Source: Alphaproteobacteria bacterium
GTDB lineage: Bacteria; Pseudomonadota; Alphaproteobacteria; RF32; CAG-239
Reading direction: 5' to 3'
Assembly: GCA_900769705.1 (NCBI GenBank)
Contig: CAAGHP010000021.1
Location: forward strand, 1 to 8,657
Length of the DNA stretch: 8,657 bases
Part shown: positions 1 through 5,873 of the stretch, piece after piece
Layout of the letters: every line of letters begins with the position of its first letter
How positions within the stretch are numbered: position 1 is the stretch's first letter
Made by a program: the position numbers and the translations under genes
The notes under the pieces: model-generated
Database searches by the model: none
What the model was told of the DNA's origin: nothing
Seen by the model: only the letters and a program-made list of their open reading frames with translations

Positions 1-106
1 GGCTGCTTATTGTTGCAACCGGCACAAACTCTCGGAAACTCGGATAATGATGCTAATACGCATTAACTTTTTTGCGCCGTGTACAAAATGGTACATAAGA
101 AAAACC
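1..106. repeat. 106-bp tandem repeat, copy 1
   Basis: This is the first of two adjacent, nearly identical units with a period of 106 bases. About four bases differ from copy 2 over the ~99 aligned bases (near position 26, two at about 50-52, and one in the palindrome arm). The unit holds a C+G-richer start that is one arm of a minus-strand terminator, a central segment with a short direct repeat (ctcgga twice), and an 18-nt palindrome at 79-96. The window begins inside the array, so more copies may lie to the left. A period of 106 is not a multiple of three, so this is not a repeat within one protein. Confidence 0.9.
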
Positions 107-128
107 GGCTGCTTATTGTTGCAACCGG
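100..128 (-). terminator. intrinsic terminator at the junction of the two repeat copies
   Basis: Read on the minus strand, CCGGTTGC (128-121) pairs with GCAGCCGG (112-105) through an 8-bp stem with one G-U pair around the loop aacaataa. A run of five T (104-100) follows directly. This is the classical Rho-independent layout. It could end transcripts coming from the membrane protein gene through repeat copy 2. The equivalent hairpin of copy 1 is cut by the window edge: its arms lie at 15-22 and 1-6, with two bases missing. Confidence 0.65.
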
Positions 129-205
129 CACTAACTCTCGGAAACTCGGATAATGAGTCTAATACGCATTAACTTTTTTGCGCCGTGTACAAAATGGTAC
201 ACAAG
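107..205. repeat. 106-bp tandem repeat, copy 2
   Basis: This is the second unit of the tandem array, matching copy 1 at about 96% until the identity fades near 205, some 27 bases beyond the stop codon of the minus-strand membrane protein gene. Its palindrome at 185-202 has perfect 6-bp arms (gtgtac/gtacac), whereas copy 1 has one arm mismatch. On the minus strand the unit lies directly downstream of that gene, so the gene's transcript would read into it. Confidence 0.9.
185..202. promoter_or_regulatory. 18-nt palindrome, operator- or hairpin-like (copy 2)
   Basis: The sequence GTGTACAAAATGGTACAC has perfect 6-bp inverted arms around a 6-base centre. The same element with one arm mismatch lies at 79-96 in copy 1. 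Such dyads fit either a dimeric regulator's operator or a small RNA hairpin. Nothing else in the window identifies a partner, so the role is open. Confidence 0.4.
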
Positions 206-231
206 CACAAAAAGTTAAAAGTAGTAGACCA

Positions 232-849
232 TTAGACGAGTTTCCCTTTTCTATATCGTAAGATAAGGTTTATAAACACTATATACATTAACAATTCGCT
301 GCTTTCTTCTAAAATTTCGTTGTCAATAAGCGGCCACTCGGCAATAGTTGCAGCAACCACTGCACCGACAAAAATCAAAGAATCAACAAGATAAATCGGA
401 GCCTGCAAAATATATTTTCCAATAAGCTTATAAACCTTTCTGCTCCAAATATAATGCAAGATATACAATCCGTACAAATTACGCAAAGGCTCGACAATAA
501 TGCCGTATTTCATATTTTTCCAGCGGCAGATTTCATCAGGCGAAAGATATTTTTCGCAAAAATATGAGCGACCTAAGTTTGTTTCCCGCATAAGCATTAA
601 AACTATTAACATCGCCAAAGCTATAAACAACGTTCTATCTTTTTTTGCCGTAACAACAATTATAAATGCCACCGTCAAAACCGCAAGCTGCAGATTTTCA
701 ATCAATGTATCTTCTGCAAAAAACTGTGGTTCGGCAAATTTTATCATAAACGGTATGGCTGAAATATATATAAGTTCAATAATTGTCAACCAGTTGATAT
801 TACAGCACAAACGTGGCGGAATACCTTTCAAAAAGTCCTTTAATTTCAT
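232..849 (-). CDS. polytopic inner-membrane protein of unknown function
   Basis: I do not recognise this 205-residue protein. It is largely hydrophobic, with membrane segments at about residues 19-37, 51-68, 72-88, 118-135, 152-171 and 184-198, so about six spans are likely. Charged residues sit next to or inside the membrane parts: E46-D47 and E51 just before span 2, R88-E89 and R94 after span 3, and E181-E182-E185 before the last span. Their arrangement suggests a conserved polar site rather than a random hydrophobic protein. The ATG at 849 is preferred over an upstream GTG at 876 because an AGGA ribosome site (858-855) lies five bases before it. The gene is transcribed divergently from the glycosyltransferase operon and points into the tandem repeats. 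The open frame and start are well supported; the function is unknown. Confidence 0.8.
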   Translation of the reverse strand: MKLKDFLKGIPPRLCCNINWLTIIELIYISAIPFMIKFAEPQFFAEDTLIENLQLAVLTVAFIIVVTAKKDRTLFIALAMLIVLMLMRETNLGRSYFCEKYLSPDEICRWKNMKYGIIVEPLRNLYGLYILHYIWSRKVYKLIGKYILQAPIYLVDSLIFVGAVVAATIAEWPLIDNEILEESSELLMYIVFINLILRYRKGKLV

Positions 850-978
850 TTTTTTCCTATAAAAATTACATAACACAATATACTAATAACACTAAATAAA
901 ATTCGATGTAAGCATTATTTATTGCCATTGGGTATAAAAAAGTATCTTTATTTGTCTGGGAAATAATATATAAAAAAA

Positions 979-1008
979 TTGACACTTTTTGTTATCTGCC
1001 TTTATATT
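979..1008 (+). promoter_or_regulatory. sigma70-type promoter of the glycosyltransferase operon
   Basis: A perfect -35 hexamer TTGACA (979-984) is followed 18 bases later by TATATT (1003-1008); reading TTATAT at 1002-1007 gives a 17-base spacer. Transcription should begin at about 1014-1016, which is at the A of the ATG at 1016. The region between this operon and the divergent membrane protein gene is very AT-rich. Confidence 0.6.
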
Positions 1009-1015
1009 GTACCTT

Positions 1016-2644
1016 ATGAAAATACTAGATTTACATATACCCAAAAATCCGGCAGCTGCTAACATTGGCATCTGCGTATTTGTTCTGATTTTGGCTCAAG
1101 CCTTGTTAAACTTGTTTTATACAGGCTTACTGAACTCAGATGAATTTGAACATATCCACGCCTCTTGGCTGGTTTGGAGCGGAAAAACTCCATACCTTAA
1201 TTTTTTTGAACATCATAATCCGCTGCTGTGGTATCTGTTTGCTCCGCTTACCGGTTTGATGTTTGACAATGTTAATGTCTACTATATTTGTCGCTTTGTG
1301 ACTCTGGCTGCAAATCTGGCAAGCTGGTATTTCATCTATAAAATCATCCGCGCTTGGCTCGGCGATTCAAAAGTCTGGCTGTCGGCGTTTGTTCTTTTTT
1401 GCTGCGGAGATTATGTCAGCCGCAATTTGGTTGAATTTCGCCCCGACGTTTTTATGAATCTGTGTTTCTGGAGCGGACTGTACTTTTATTTAACCTATTT
1501 TCAAAATAAAAGGCCAATCTGCTTAACTACCGCTTTTATACTGTTTACCCTCGCCTTTTTCTTTTTACAAAAAATCATCTTATTGCTGACCTTTTTGGGA
1601 ATTTACACTTTCTGGCAGTTGCTGCAAAAACAAATTAAACCTGCTGATTTTCTAAAAGCTTTAATTATACCGCTTGTACTTGTTTTGCTTTTTATCTGCT
1701 GGCTGTTTTATCACAATATGCTCGGCCTTTACTTTGAACTTAACTATACCTTAAACAGCCTGCTGCCGCAATATTACGGTCTGCATCAGGTAAAATTCAT
1801 CATCTTCGGCGTTATGCTGCATCTGCCCTTCAACAACGGCTGGGCATCGGTATTCTTTCCTCCGGCAGCCATTACTCTATGCGCTGCAGCTATACTCTGC
1901 TACCATAAAGTATTGCTTCGCAAAAATACAGCCGCGCAAGTTCTGGTCATTTTATTTTTTGCCGAATTAACCATCCGCTTTTTTACTTTTTCGCCTTACG
2001 CCCACTACTTTTCATTATTAGAAACGCTTGCCGCGATTTTGATTGCTTCAGCGCTTTTCGGCAATGATACAAAATTCAAAACAGCTATATATAACATATT
2101 TTTATTCATAGCTTTTATCATTTCCGCCAGTTTGCTGTTTTGCGACTATTCGCAGCGCAACGCTGATACTAAACTGCAGCCGGCACTGGATACGGCTCGT
2201 TTTGTTATTGAAAATACCGAACCTGATGAAGCGGTAATGAACGCTGCCAACTATAACTTTAACCTGTTCAGGCCTGACGCCGGCTATGTTTGGTTTATGC
2301 TTAACGACATCGGCTATATTTATGAAACTAATTTTGCCGTAAAAACCAATTTTGACGACATTGTAAACACGAAAAAAGCCACTTTGATATACGCCGAAAA
2401 CTATATCAATACTCCGCTCAGCGAACGCAGAGTCAAAAAACTTTTTGAATATAACACCGATTTAATGTCACTGTATCGTAACAAACCTCTGCAAGATTAC
2501 AAATTAACAGACTTACTGGTTAAAATTCCTCAGCCCGACGCCTATATTTGGGATATGCAACTGATAAAAAAATACTACCGCCCCACAGCAAAAAATCCTT
2601 TCTGGATTTTGAAAGACGAATACCGCAAGAAAAAGGAGAAATAA
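1016..2644 (+). CDS. membrane glycosyltransferase, ArnT/PMT-like (GT-C fold)
   Basis: The 542-residue protein looks like a GT-C glycosyltransferase of the ArnT/PMT_2 superfamily. These enzymes move a sugar from a polyprenyl phosphate donor to lipid A, a glycan or a protein on the periplasmic side. The first membrane span (about 17-37) is followed by an acidic loop with D42-E43 and H46/H48, the position of the metal-binding or catalytic acidic pair in this superfamily. A conserved-looking stretch about 20 residues later contains FFEHHNP and leads into span 2. Repeated hydrophobic spans continue to about residue 375, and a soluble C-terminal domain of about 165 residues follows. The alternative TTG at 989 lies between the promoter elements, so the ATG at 1016 is chosen, although it has no visible Shine-Dalgarno. 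The stop codon abuts the start of the HAD gene. The acceptor cannot be told from sequence, so I give no gene symbol. Confidence 0.8.
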   Translation: MKILDLHIPKNPAAANIGICVFVLILAQALLNLFYTGLLNSDEFEHIHASWLVWSGKTPYLNFFEHHNPLLWYLFAPLTGLMFDNVNVYYICRFVTLAANLASWYFIYKIIRAWLGDSKVWLSAFVLFCCGDYVSRNLVEFRPDVFMNLCFWSGLYFYLTYFQNKRPICLTTAFILFTLAFFFLQKIILLLTFLGIYTFWQLLQKQIKPADFLKALIIPLVLVLLFICWLFYHNMLGLYFELNYTLNSLLPQYYGLHQVKFIIFGVMLHLPFNNGWASVFFPPAAITLCAAAILCYHKVLLRKNTAAQVLVILFFAELTIRFFTFSPYAHYFSLLETLAAILIASALFGNDTKFKTAIYNIFLFIAFIISASLLFCDYSQRNADTKLQPALDTARFVIENTEPDEAVMNAANYNFNLFRPDAGYVWFMLNDIGYIYETNFAVKTNFDDIVNTKKATLIYAENYINTPLSERRVKKLFEYNTDLMSLYRNKPLQDYKLTDLLVKIPQPDAYIWDMQLIKKYYRPTAKNPFWILKDEYRKKKEK

Positions 2645-3328
2645 ATGCAGCAAAACTTGATAATTTGGGATTTCGACGGCGTTTTAGCCGACAGTGAACA
2701 TTTATGGGTAAAAAATTGGGCAGACACCTTGCAGAAACTGTATAATTTTACGCTGACACCGGCTCAGCAGAAACAGTATCTTGAAGGTAAAGCCGATAAA
2801 ACCAAAGTAGAACTGCTTGCTCATGATTTTCCGCAACTGAAACTTGATGATAAATTTTGGCAGGAAATTCATCAAAATGAAAACCGCTTAATAGCTTCCG
2901 AACTAACACTGACCGACAATATAGAACAAATTTTAGACGACAAAAATTTTGCTCAATGCGTTGCCACCGGTGCCACTCTTGAAAAGCATAATAAAAAGAC
3001 GGTTAAACTCGGTTTAGGCAAGTATTTTGACGAACGCAACACTTTTACCGCCTACATGGTGACAAACGGCAAACCAGCTCCGGATATCTTTTTATATGCC
3101 GCCGAAACGATGGGTTTTGAACCGCAGCGCTGTCTGGTTATAGAAGATTCTCTGGCCGGTATAAAAGCCGCAAAGGCAGCCGATATTTCTGTAATTGCCT
3201 ATATCGGAGCCACAGGCCACAACACTAAAGAATACGCTGCGGCCTGTCGTGCCGCCGGAGCTTATGCCGTTTCCGACAATATGCCGGAAGTGTATCAGCT
3301 GATAAAAGAACATTTCAATAATCTATAA
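2645..3328 (+). CDS. HAD-superfamily IA hydrolase (sugar-phosphatase / phosphoglycolate-phosphatase-like)
   Basis: This is a cytoplasmic haloacid dehalogenase-type phosphatase of 227 residues, the usual size for subfamily IA. All four core motifs are present: motif I DFDGVLADSE with nucleophile D9 and acid/base D11; motif II with T108 in VATGAT; motif III with K143 in GKPAPD; and motif IV with E167-D168 in VIEDS. An alpha-helical cap of about residues 16-90 fits beta-phosphoglucomutase or phosphoglycolate phosphatase relatives. The ATG follows the glycosyltransferase stop without a gap, and GGAG (2635-2638) sits six bases before it, so the two genes are surely co-translated from one mRNA. A role on a sugar phosphate feeding the glycosyltransferase is an inference from context; the substrate cannot be read from the motifs. 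Confidence 0.88.
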   Translation: MQQNLIIWDFDGVLADSEHLWVKNWADTLQKLYNFTLTPAQQKQYLEGKADKTKVELLAHDFPQLKLDDKFWQEIHQNENRLIASELTLTDNIEQILDDKNFAQCVATGATLEKHNKKTVKLGLGKYFDERNTFTAYMVTNGKPAPDIFLYAAETMGFEPQRCLVIEDSLAGIKAAKAADISVIAYIGATGHNTKEYAAACRAAGAYAVSDNMPEVYQLIKEHFNNL

Positions 3329-3342
3329 CCAAGGAAAATATA

Positions 3343-3948
3343 ATGAATAAACTTTTTATTTTAACTTTATGTGCTTTAATTTTCGGCGCCGTAAATTCTG
3401 ACGCAGCTGAAACAAAAAAACTTCCGGAGCCTGATTTGAATGAATCCTCGGATTCATTGTTGCAAATTATCAACAGCCGCCAATCAGGACGCTCTTATAA
3501 TACGGATAAACGCGTTGATGACGAAACTTTAAGCCAAATTCTGTGGAGCGCCCGTGGTGTTAATCAATACGGCAAAATAACCATTCCTACAGCCCGCAAC
3601 AATCAAGATTTGAAAGTTTTTGTACTGGATGGTAAAGGCGCTTGGCTATATAATGCCAAAGCCAATCAATTGGAAAAAGTATCGAATAAAAATATGCTGC
3701 CATACTTGGCTGAAAAGCAGGATTTTATCTTGAATGCTCCGGTGCATTTGGTTTATACCAGCTCAGATAAAAAATGGGGATTTGCCCATGCCGGTTCAGC
3801 TTATCAAAATGTTTATTTATTCGCAACAGCCCAAGGTCTGAGCACGGTTATCCGCGGTTTGCCCAATGATGCAGAAATGGCAAAGGCTTTAAATCTGGCT
3901 CCTGATGAATTTACGATTGCGCATCAGCCGATAGGCTATTCTAAATAA
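3343..3948 (+). CDS. exported nitroreductase-family flavoprotein (SagB/ThcOx-like)
   Basis: This is a 201-residue FMN-dependent nitroreductase-fold protein with a signal peptide. The N-terminus has K3, a hydrophobic core at about 4-17 and a likely signal peptidase site after A21 (SDA/AET), so it should act in the periplasm. The start of the mature domain carries the RQSGRSY segment (R46, R50), where this fold binds the FMN phosphate. The segment around WSARGVNQYG and IPTARNNQ resembles the SagB/ThcOx branch, and the C-terminus ends in the typical PIGY. Flavin reductases of this family use NAD(P)H in the cytoplasm, so an exported member would need another electron source. AAGGA (3331-3335) precedes the ATG, and the gap to the HAD stop is 14 bases, indicating one operon. 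The reaction is unknown. Confidence 0.85.
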   Translation: MNKLFILTLCALIFGAVNSDAAETKKLPEPDLNESSDSLLQIINSRQSGRSYNTDKRVDDETLSQILWSARGVNQYGKITIPTARNNQDLKVFVLDGKGAWLYNAKANQLEKVSNKNMLPYLAEKQDFILNAPVHLVYTSSDKKWGFAHAGSAYQNVYLFATAQGLSTVIRGLPNDAEMAKALNLAPDEFTIAHQPIGYSK

Positions 3949-3957
3949 CAGGTTTAA

Positions 3958-4009
3958 ATTTCGGCTTTGAACATCTACATATTTTTTATGCAAAAATCAA
4001 AGCCGAAAT
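3958..4009 (+). promoter_or_regulatory. 13-bp perfect inverted repeat enclosing the start codon of the small membrane protein
   Basis: The arm atttcggctttga (3958-3970) is exactly complementary to tcaaagccgaaat (3997-4009), with a 26-base loop at 3971-3996. The ATG at 3988 lies in the loop, and the right arm is the start of the coding region. No T-run follows on the plus strand, so it is not an intrinsic terminator in that direction. It could control translation or protect the upstream mRNA end. Confidence 0.55.
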
Positions 4010-4233
4010 ATAACTTAAAAGAAAAACTCGATATCGCTGAAAGCATCTCTACCGTTTTGATGTTTCTGATGGCGGTATGGGGTTCGATTGTAGCGTATGA
4101 ATCCGGCTTTTGGCACAAACTTATGCACATTATCAATCACTATCACACCGAAATAATCAAAATAGAACAACACACCACCCTCACTGATATTTTTGAAAAA
4201 ACAGACACGCATACCCACCGTAAAGATAAATGA
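3988..4233 (+). CDS. small single-pass membrane protein, unknown function
   Basis: This 81-residue protein is unrecognised. A basic N-terminus (KSKPKYNLKEK) is followed by one membrane span at about residues 22-43 (ISTVLMFLMAVWGSIVAY) and then a histidine-rich tail: HKLMHIINHYH, then H, T and K residues to the end (THTHRKDK). The histidines could bind a metal, but their density may also be chance. The ATG at 3988 is chosen over TTG at 3967, which lies inside the hairpin arm; neither has a clear ribosome site. The gene follows the nitroreductase by 39 bases on the same strand, and a strong terminator begins at its stop codon, which supports it being the last gene of the operon. Confidence 0.6.
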   Translation: MQKSKPKYNLKEKLDIAESISTVLMFLMAVWGSIVAYESGFWHKLMHIINHYHTEIIKIEQHTTLTDIFEKTDTHTHRKDK

Positions 4234-4268
4234 AAATGCCGATTTGCAATCCGCAAACCGGCATTTTC
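4232..4268. terminator. bidirectional intrinsic terminator between convergent genes
   Basis: GAAAATGCCG (4232-4241) pairs perfectly with CGGCATTTTC (4259-4268). After one A-C mismatch, TTTGC pairs with GCAAA, closing a 5-base loop. The outer A/T-rich pairs supply a T-tract on both strands. It overlaps the stop codon of the small membrane protein and lies 24 bases beyond the end of the RND remnant on the opposite strand, so it can serve both. Confidence 0.85.
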
Positions 4269-4292
4269 TATAACTGATGGATTTTGAGTTTA

Positions 4293-5398
4293 TTAAACAA
4301 GCTTTCTAAACTTATCATACAAACTTTGCGCCAGCACATACACCATCGGAATAATAAACAAGCCTCCAAGTGTACCGATGAGCATTCCCCAGAATACCGG
4401 CACGCCGATAGCCTGACGGCTGGCTGCAGCCGCGCTTCCGGCTATTATCATTGGGAACACACCTAAAATAAAGGCCGAAGCGGTCATCAGCACCGCGCGG
4501 AAACGTTCTCGCAAACCACGCACCGCCGCATTGACCAAAGTTGCGCCTTTTGCCCGTTCATCTCTGGCAAATTCCACAATCAAAATAGCGTTTTTACTAG
4601 CCATACGATGATGCCGAGCTGAGAATAAATACTAAGCGGCATACCGCTGAAAAATAATCCCAGCATAGCTCCGCTTACGGCAACCGATAAAGAAAGCAGC
4701 ACCGGAATCGGAATAATAAAGCTTTCATACTGCGCCACCAAAAACAAATAAGCAAAGGTCAGCGATAACAGCAATAAATATCCGATTTGTCCGCTTGTTG
4801 TCTTTTCTTGATAACTCATAGTCGACCATTCAATAGCAAAACCTTTTGGCAGGCTGTCAACCAATTTTTCAACTGCTGTCATGGCTTCGCCCGTTGAAGA
4901 ACCCGGTTTCTGCACGGCCGTGATAGAGGCCGCCGGATATTGATTATAGCGCTCAACTACACGCGGAGCCAAAACTTTGTGCAAATCTACCAAACCGCGC
5001 ATCGGCACCATACGTCCCAGATTATTCTGCACATAAAGTTCATTGATATTGTCAATGTTGTCACGATATTTCCAATCCGACTGAATCATCACTTTATTAA
5101 CCTGAGTTCCAAGATTGATGTCATTCACATAGGCCGAGCCAAGATAAGTTTCCAAAGTGGAAAAAATCTTGCTCATCGGAACTTTCATTGTTTCGGCTTT
5201 CACACGGTCGATGTCCAAAAAGATATTCGGAGTTTTGGCGTTAAACGTGGTATAAGCATACGCGATTTCCTGTAACTGGTTGATTTTGCCTAAAAAGCTT
5301 TGCAATGCCGCATCAAGTTTTTGATAGTCCATTGTTTGGCGTGACTGTAAACGAATATCCAAGCCGTTTGCCGTACCCAACCCCGGAATTGCCGGCAC
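4293..5398 (-). pseudogene. truncated and frameshifted RND efflux pump (AcrB/HAE1 family), C-terminal third
   Basis: The remnant covers about the last 370 residues of an inner-membrane AcrB-type multidrug pump, normally about 1030-1050 residues. Its first segment (5398-4580) begins at the family's PAIPGLGTA stretch and includes YVND, the RYNQYP region, GSSTGEAM and the SYQE motif, then the membrane spans up to SQLGIIV. The second segment (4604-4293) resumes in another frame with ASKNAILIVEFA and runs through the TASAFILGVFP and IPMVYVL spans to a natural stop. At the break, homology to the family predicts about three more residues, so a loss of about 10 bases fits. The 5' two thirds of the gene are missing, replaced by a transposase start. 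The membrane-fusion and outer-membrane partners are absent from the window. It cannot make a working pump. Confidence 0.9.
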
Positions 5399-5472
5399 TT
5401 ATAGCGTTGTACGCCAAATACATTTCCGTTTTTCACACAATCTTCCGCACCGCATTTTATACATTTTGCCAT
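5388..5472 (-). mobile_element. insertion-sequence remnant: first ~26 codons of an IS1-like zinc-finger transposase gene
   Basis: The frame from the ATG at 5472 begins MAKCIKCGAEDCVKNG and continues through VFGVQRYKC. This is the N-terminal zinc ribbon (C4-x2-C7 and C26) typical of InsA-like proteins of IS1-family elements. The second CxxC pair is broken exactly after C26, where the sequence passes into the RND remnant in another frame, so the rest of the element is lost. A good ribosome site (GGAG, eight bases before the ATG) remains. The left extent beyond 5472 is not defined, because I cannot identify a terminal inverted repeat; a TATAATAT/ATATTATA dyad at 5494-5517 lies in its leader. Confidence 0.75.
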
Positions 5473-5528
5473 ATACTTTTCTCCATCATTCTATATAATA
5501 TAATGCGGAATATTATAAAAATCATTAA

Positions 5529-5696
5529 AAAAGTTACATTTTTAATAATAACAAACTAAACAATTTATCTCTAAAAACTTTTAACAAACCTAAAGAAAGA
5601 GTAATTCTGAAATATCTTACTATATATAAAGATTTTTATAAAAAAATGTCCGATTTGGAAAAAGCCAAAATCTACCAATATCTAAAGACCGATTGA
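5529..5696 (+). pseudogene. possible orphan 3' end of a lost gene
   Basis: After a TAA at 5526, this frame stays open for 55 codons to a TGA. The last ~36 residues (NKPKERVILKYL, then TIYKDFYKKMSDLEK and AKIYQYLKTD) look like charged, amphipathic helices rather than random AT-rich translation. There is no start codon until an ATG at 5646, which would give only 16 residues. An intrinsic terminator on the same strand begins 22 bases beyond the stop. Together these suggest the tail of a gene whose 5' part was removed. I do not recognise the family, and chance coding in AT-rich DNA is possible. Confidence 0.3.
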
Positions 5697-5718
5697 CAAT
5701 CTCTCGCAATTATTTTTC

Positions 5719-5758
5719 AAACATCCGTTTATTCTTTGCAACAGACAGATGTTTTTTT
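5719..5758 (+). terminator. intrinsic terminator after the orphan gene end
   Basis: AAACATC (5719-5725) pairs with GATGTTT (5748-5754), with two further pairs possible past one mismatch. The right arm runs into a tract of seven T in total (5752-5758). It is oriented for plus-strand transcription, although no intact plus-strand gene precedes it. Confidence 0.6.
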
Positions 5759-5873
5759 GTTATAATCCTTTGTTTTAAAACTATTTATCGTCTGGGAAAA
5801 AAGGCGTCATTCTGTTATACTGCATTTACATTTACACCGCCGCAGAACAACCTAAGCAACTAATACGTCTCCT

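Larger units (their letters stand above)
5473..5873. other. gene-poor, very AT-rich stretch between the IS remnant and tcdA
   Basis: There is no intact gene here. It contains the leader of the transposase remnant (5473 to about 5530) with an 8-bp dyad at 5494-5517, an apparent orphan coding end (5529-5696), its terminator (5719-5758) and about 115 bases before the end of tcdA. In that last part a weak minus-strand hairpin (GGCG/CGCC at 5841-5838 and 5806-5803, followed by six T) might terminate tcdA, but a 4-bp stem is not convincing. I found no tRNA or other structured RNA. Confidence 0.5.

Noticed and set aside
1..205. CRISPR-like array.
   Set aside because: The repeats are 106 bases and abut directly, with no unique spacers and no cas genes nearby.
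500..862. A 120-codon plus-strand frame opposite the membrane protein gene, and similar antisense frames at 4940-5275, 6396-6689, 7109-7441 and 7547-7828.
   Set aside because: They lie wholly or mostly opposite well-supported coding sequence, have no recognisable domains and lack good ribosome sites, so I treat them as shadow frames.
989..1015. A TTG start at 989 for the glycosyltransferase.
   Set aside because: It falls between the -35 and -10 elements, so it would not be in the transcript from the visible promoter.
5290..5387. The second half of the frame that begins with the transposase start, downstream of C26.
   Set aside because: This part is the RND pump sequence read in the wrong frame, so it does not extend the transposase.
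4293..5398. Two separate functional genes, with the downstream one starting at ATG 4604.
   Set aside because: The two frames together match one continuous stretch of an AcrB-family pump, and the break lies inside a membrane span.
953..5800. The word gtctgggaaa occurs in two intergenic regions, at 954-963 and 5790-5799.
   Set aside because: A 10-base match is expected many times by chance in a window this long, and the flanks do not align without a gap.
5811..5821. An extended -10-like TGTTATACT on the plus strand.
   Set aside because: No -35 element is present and the only downstream sequence is antisense to tcdA.
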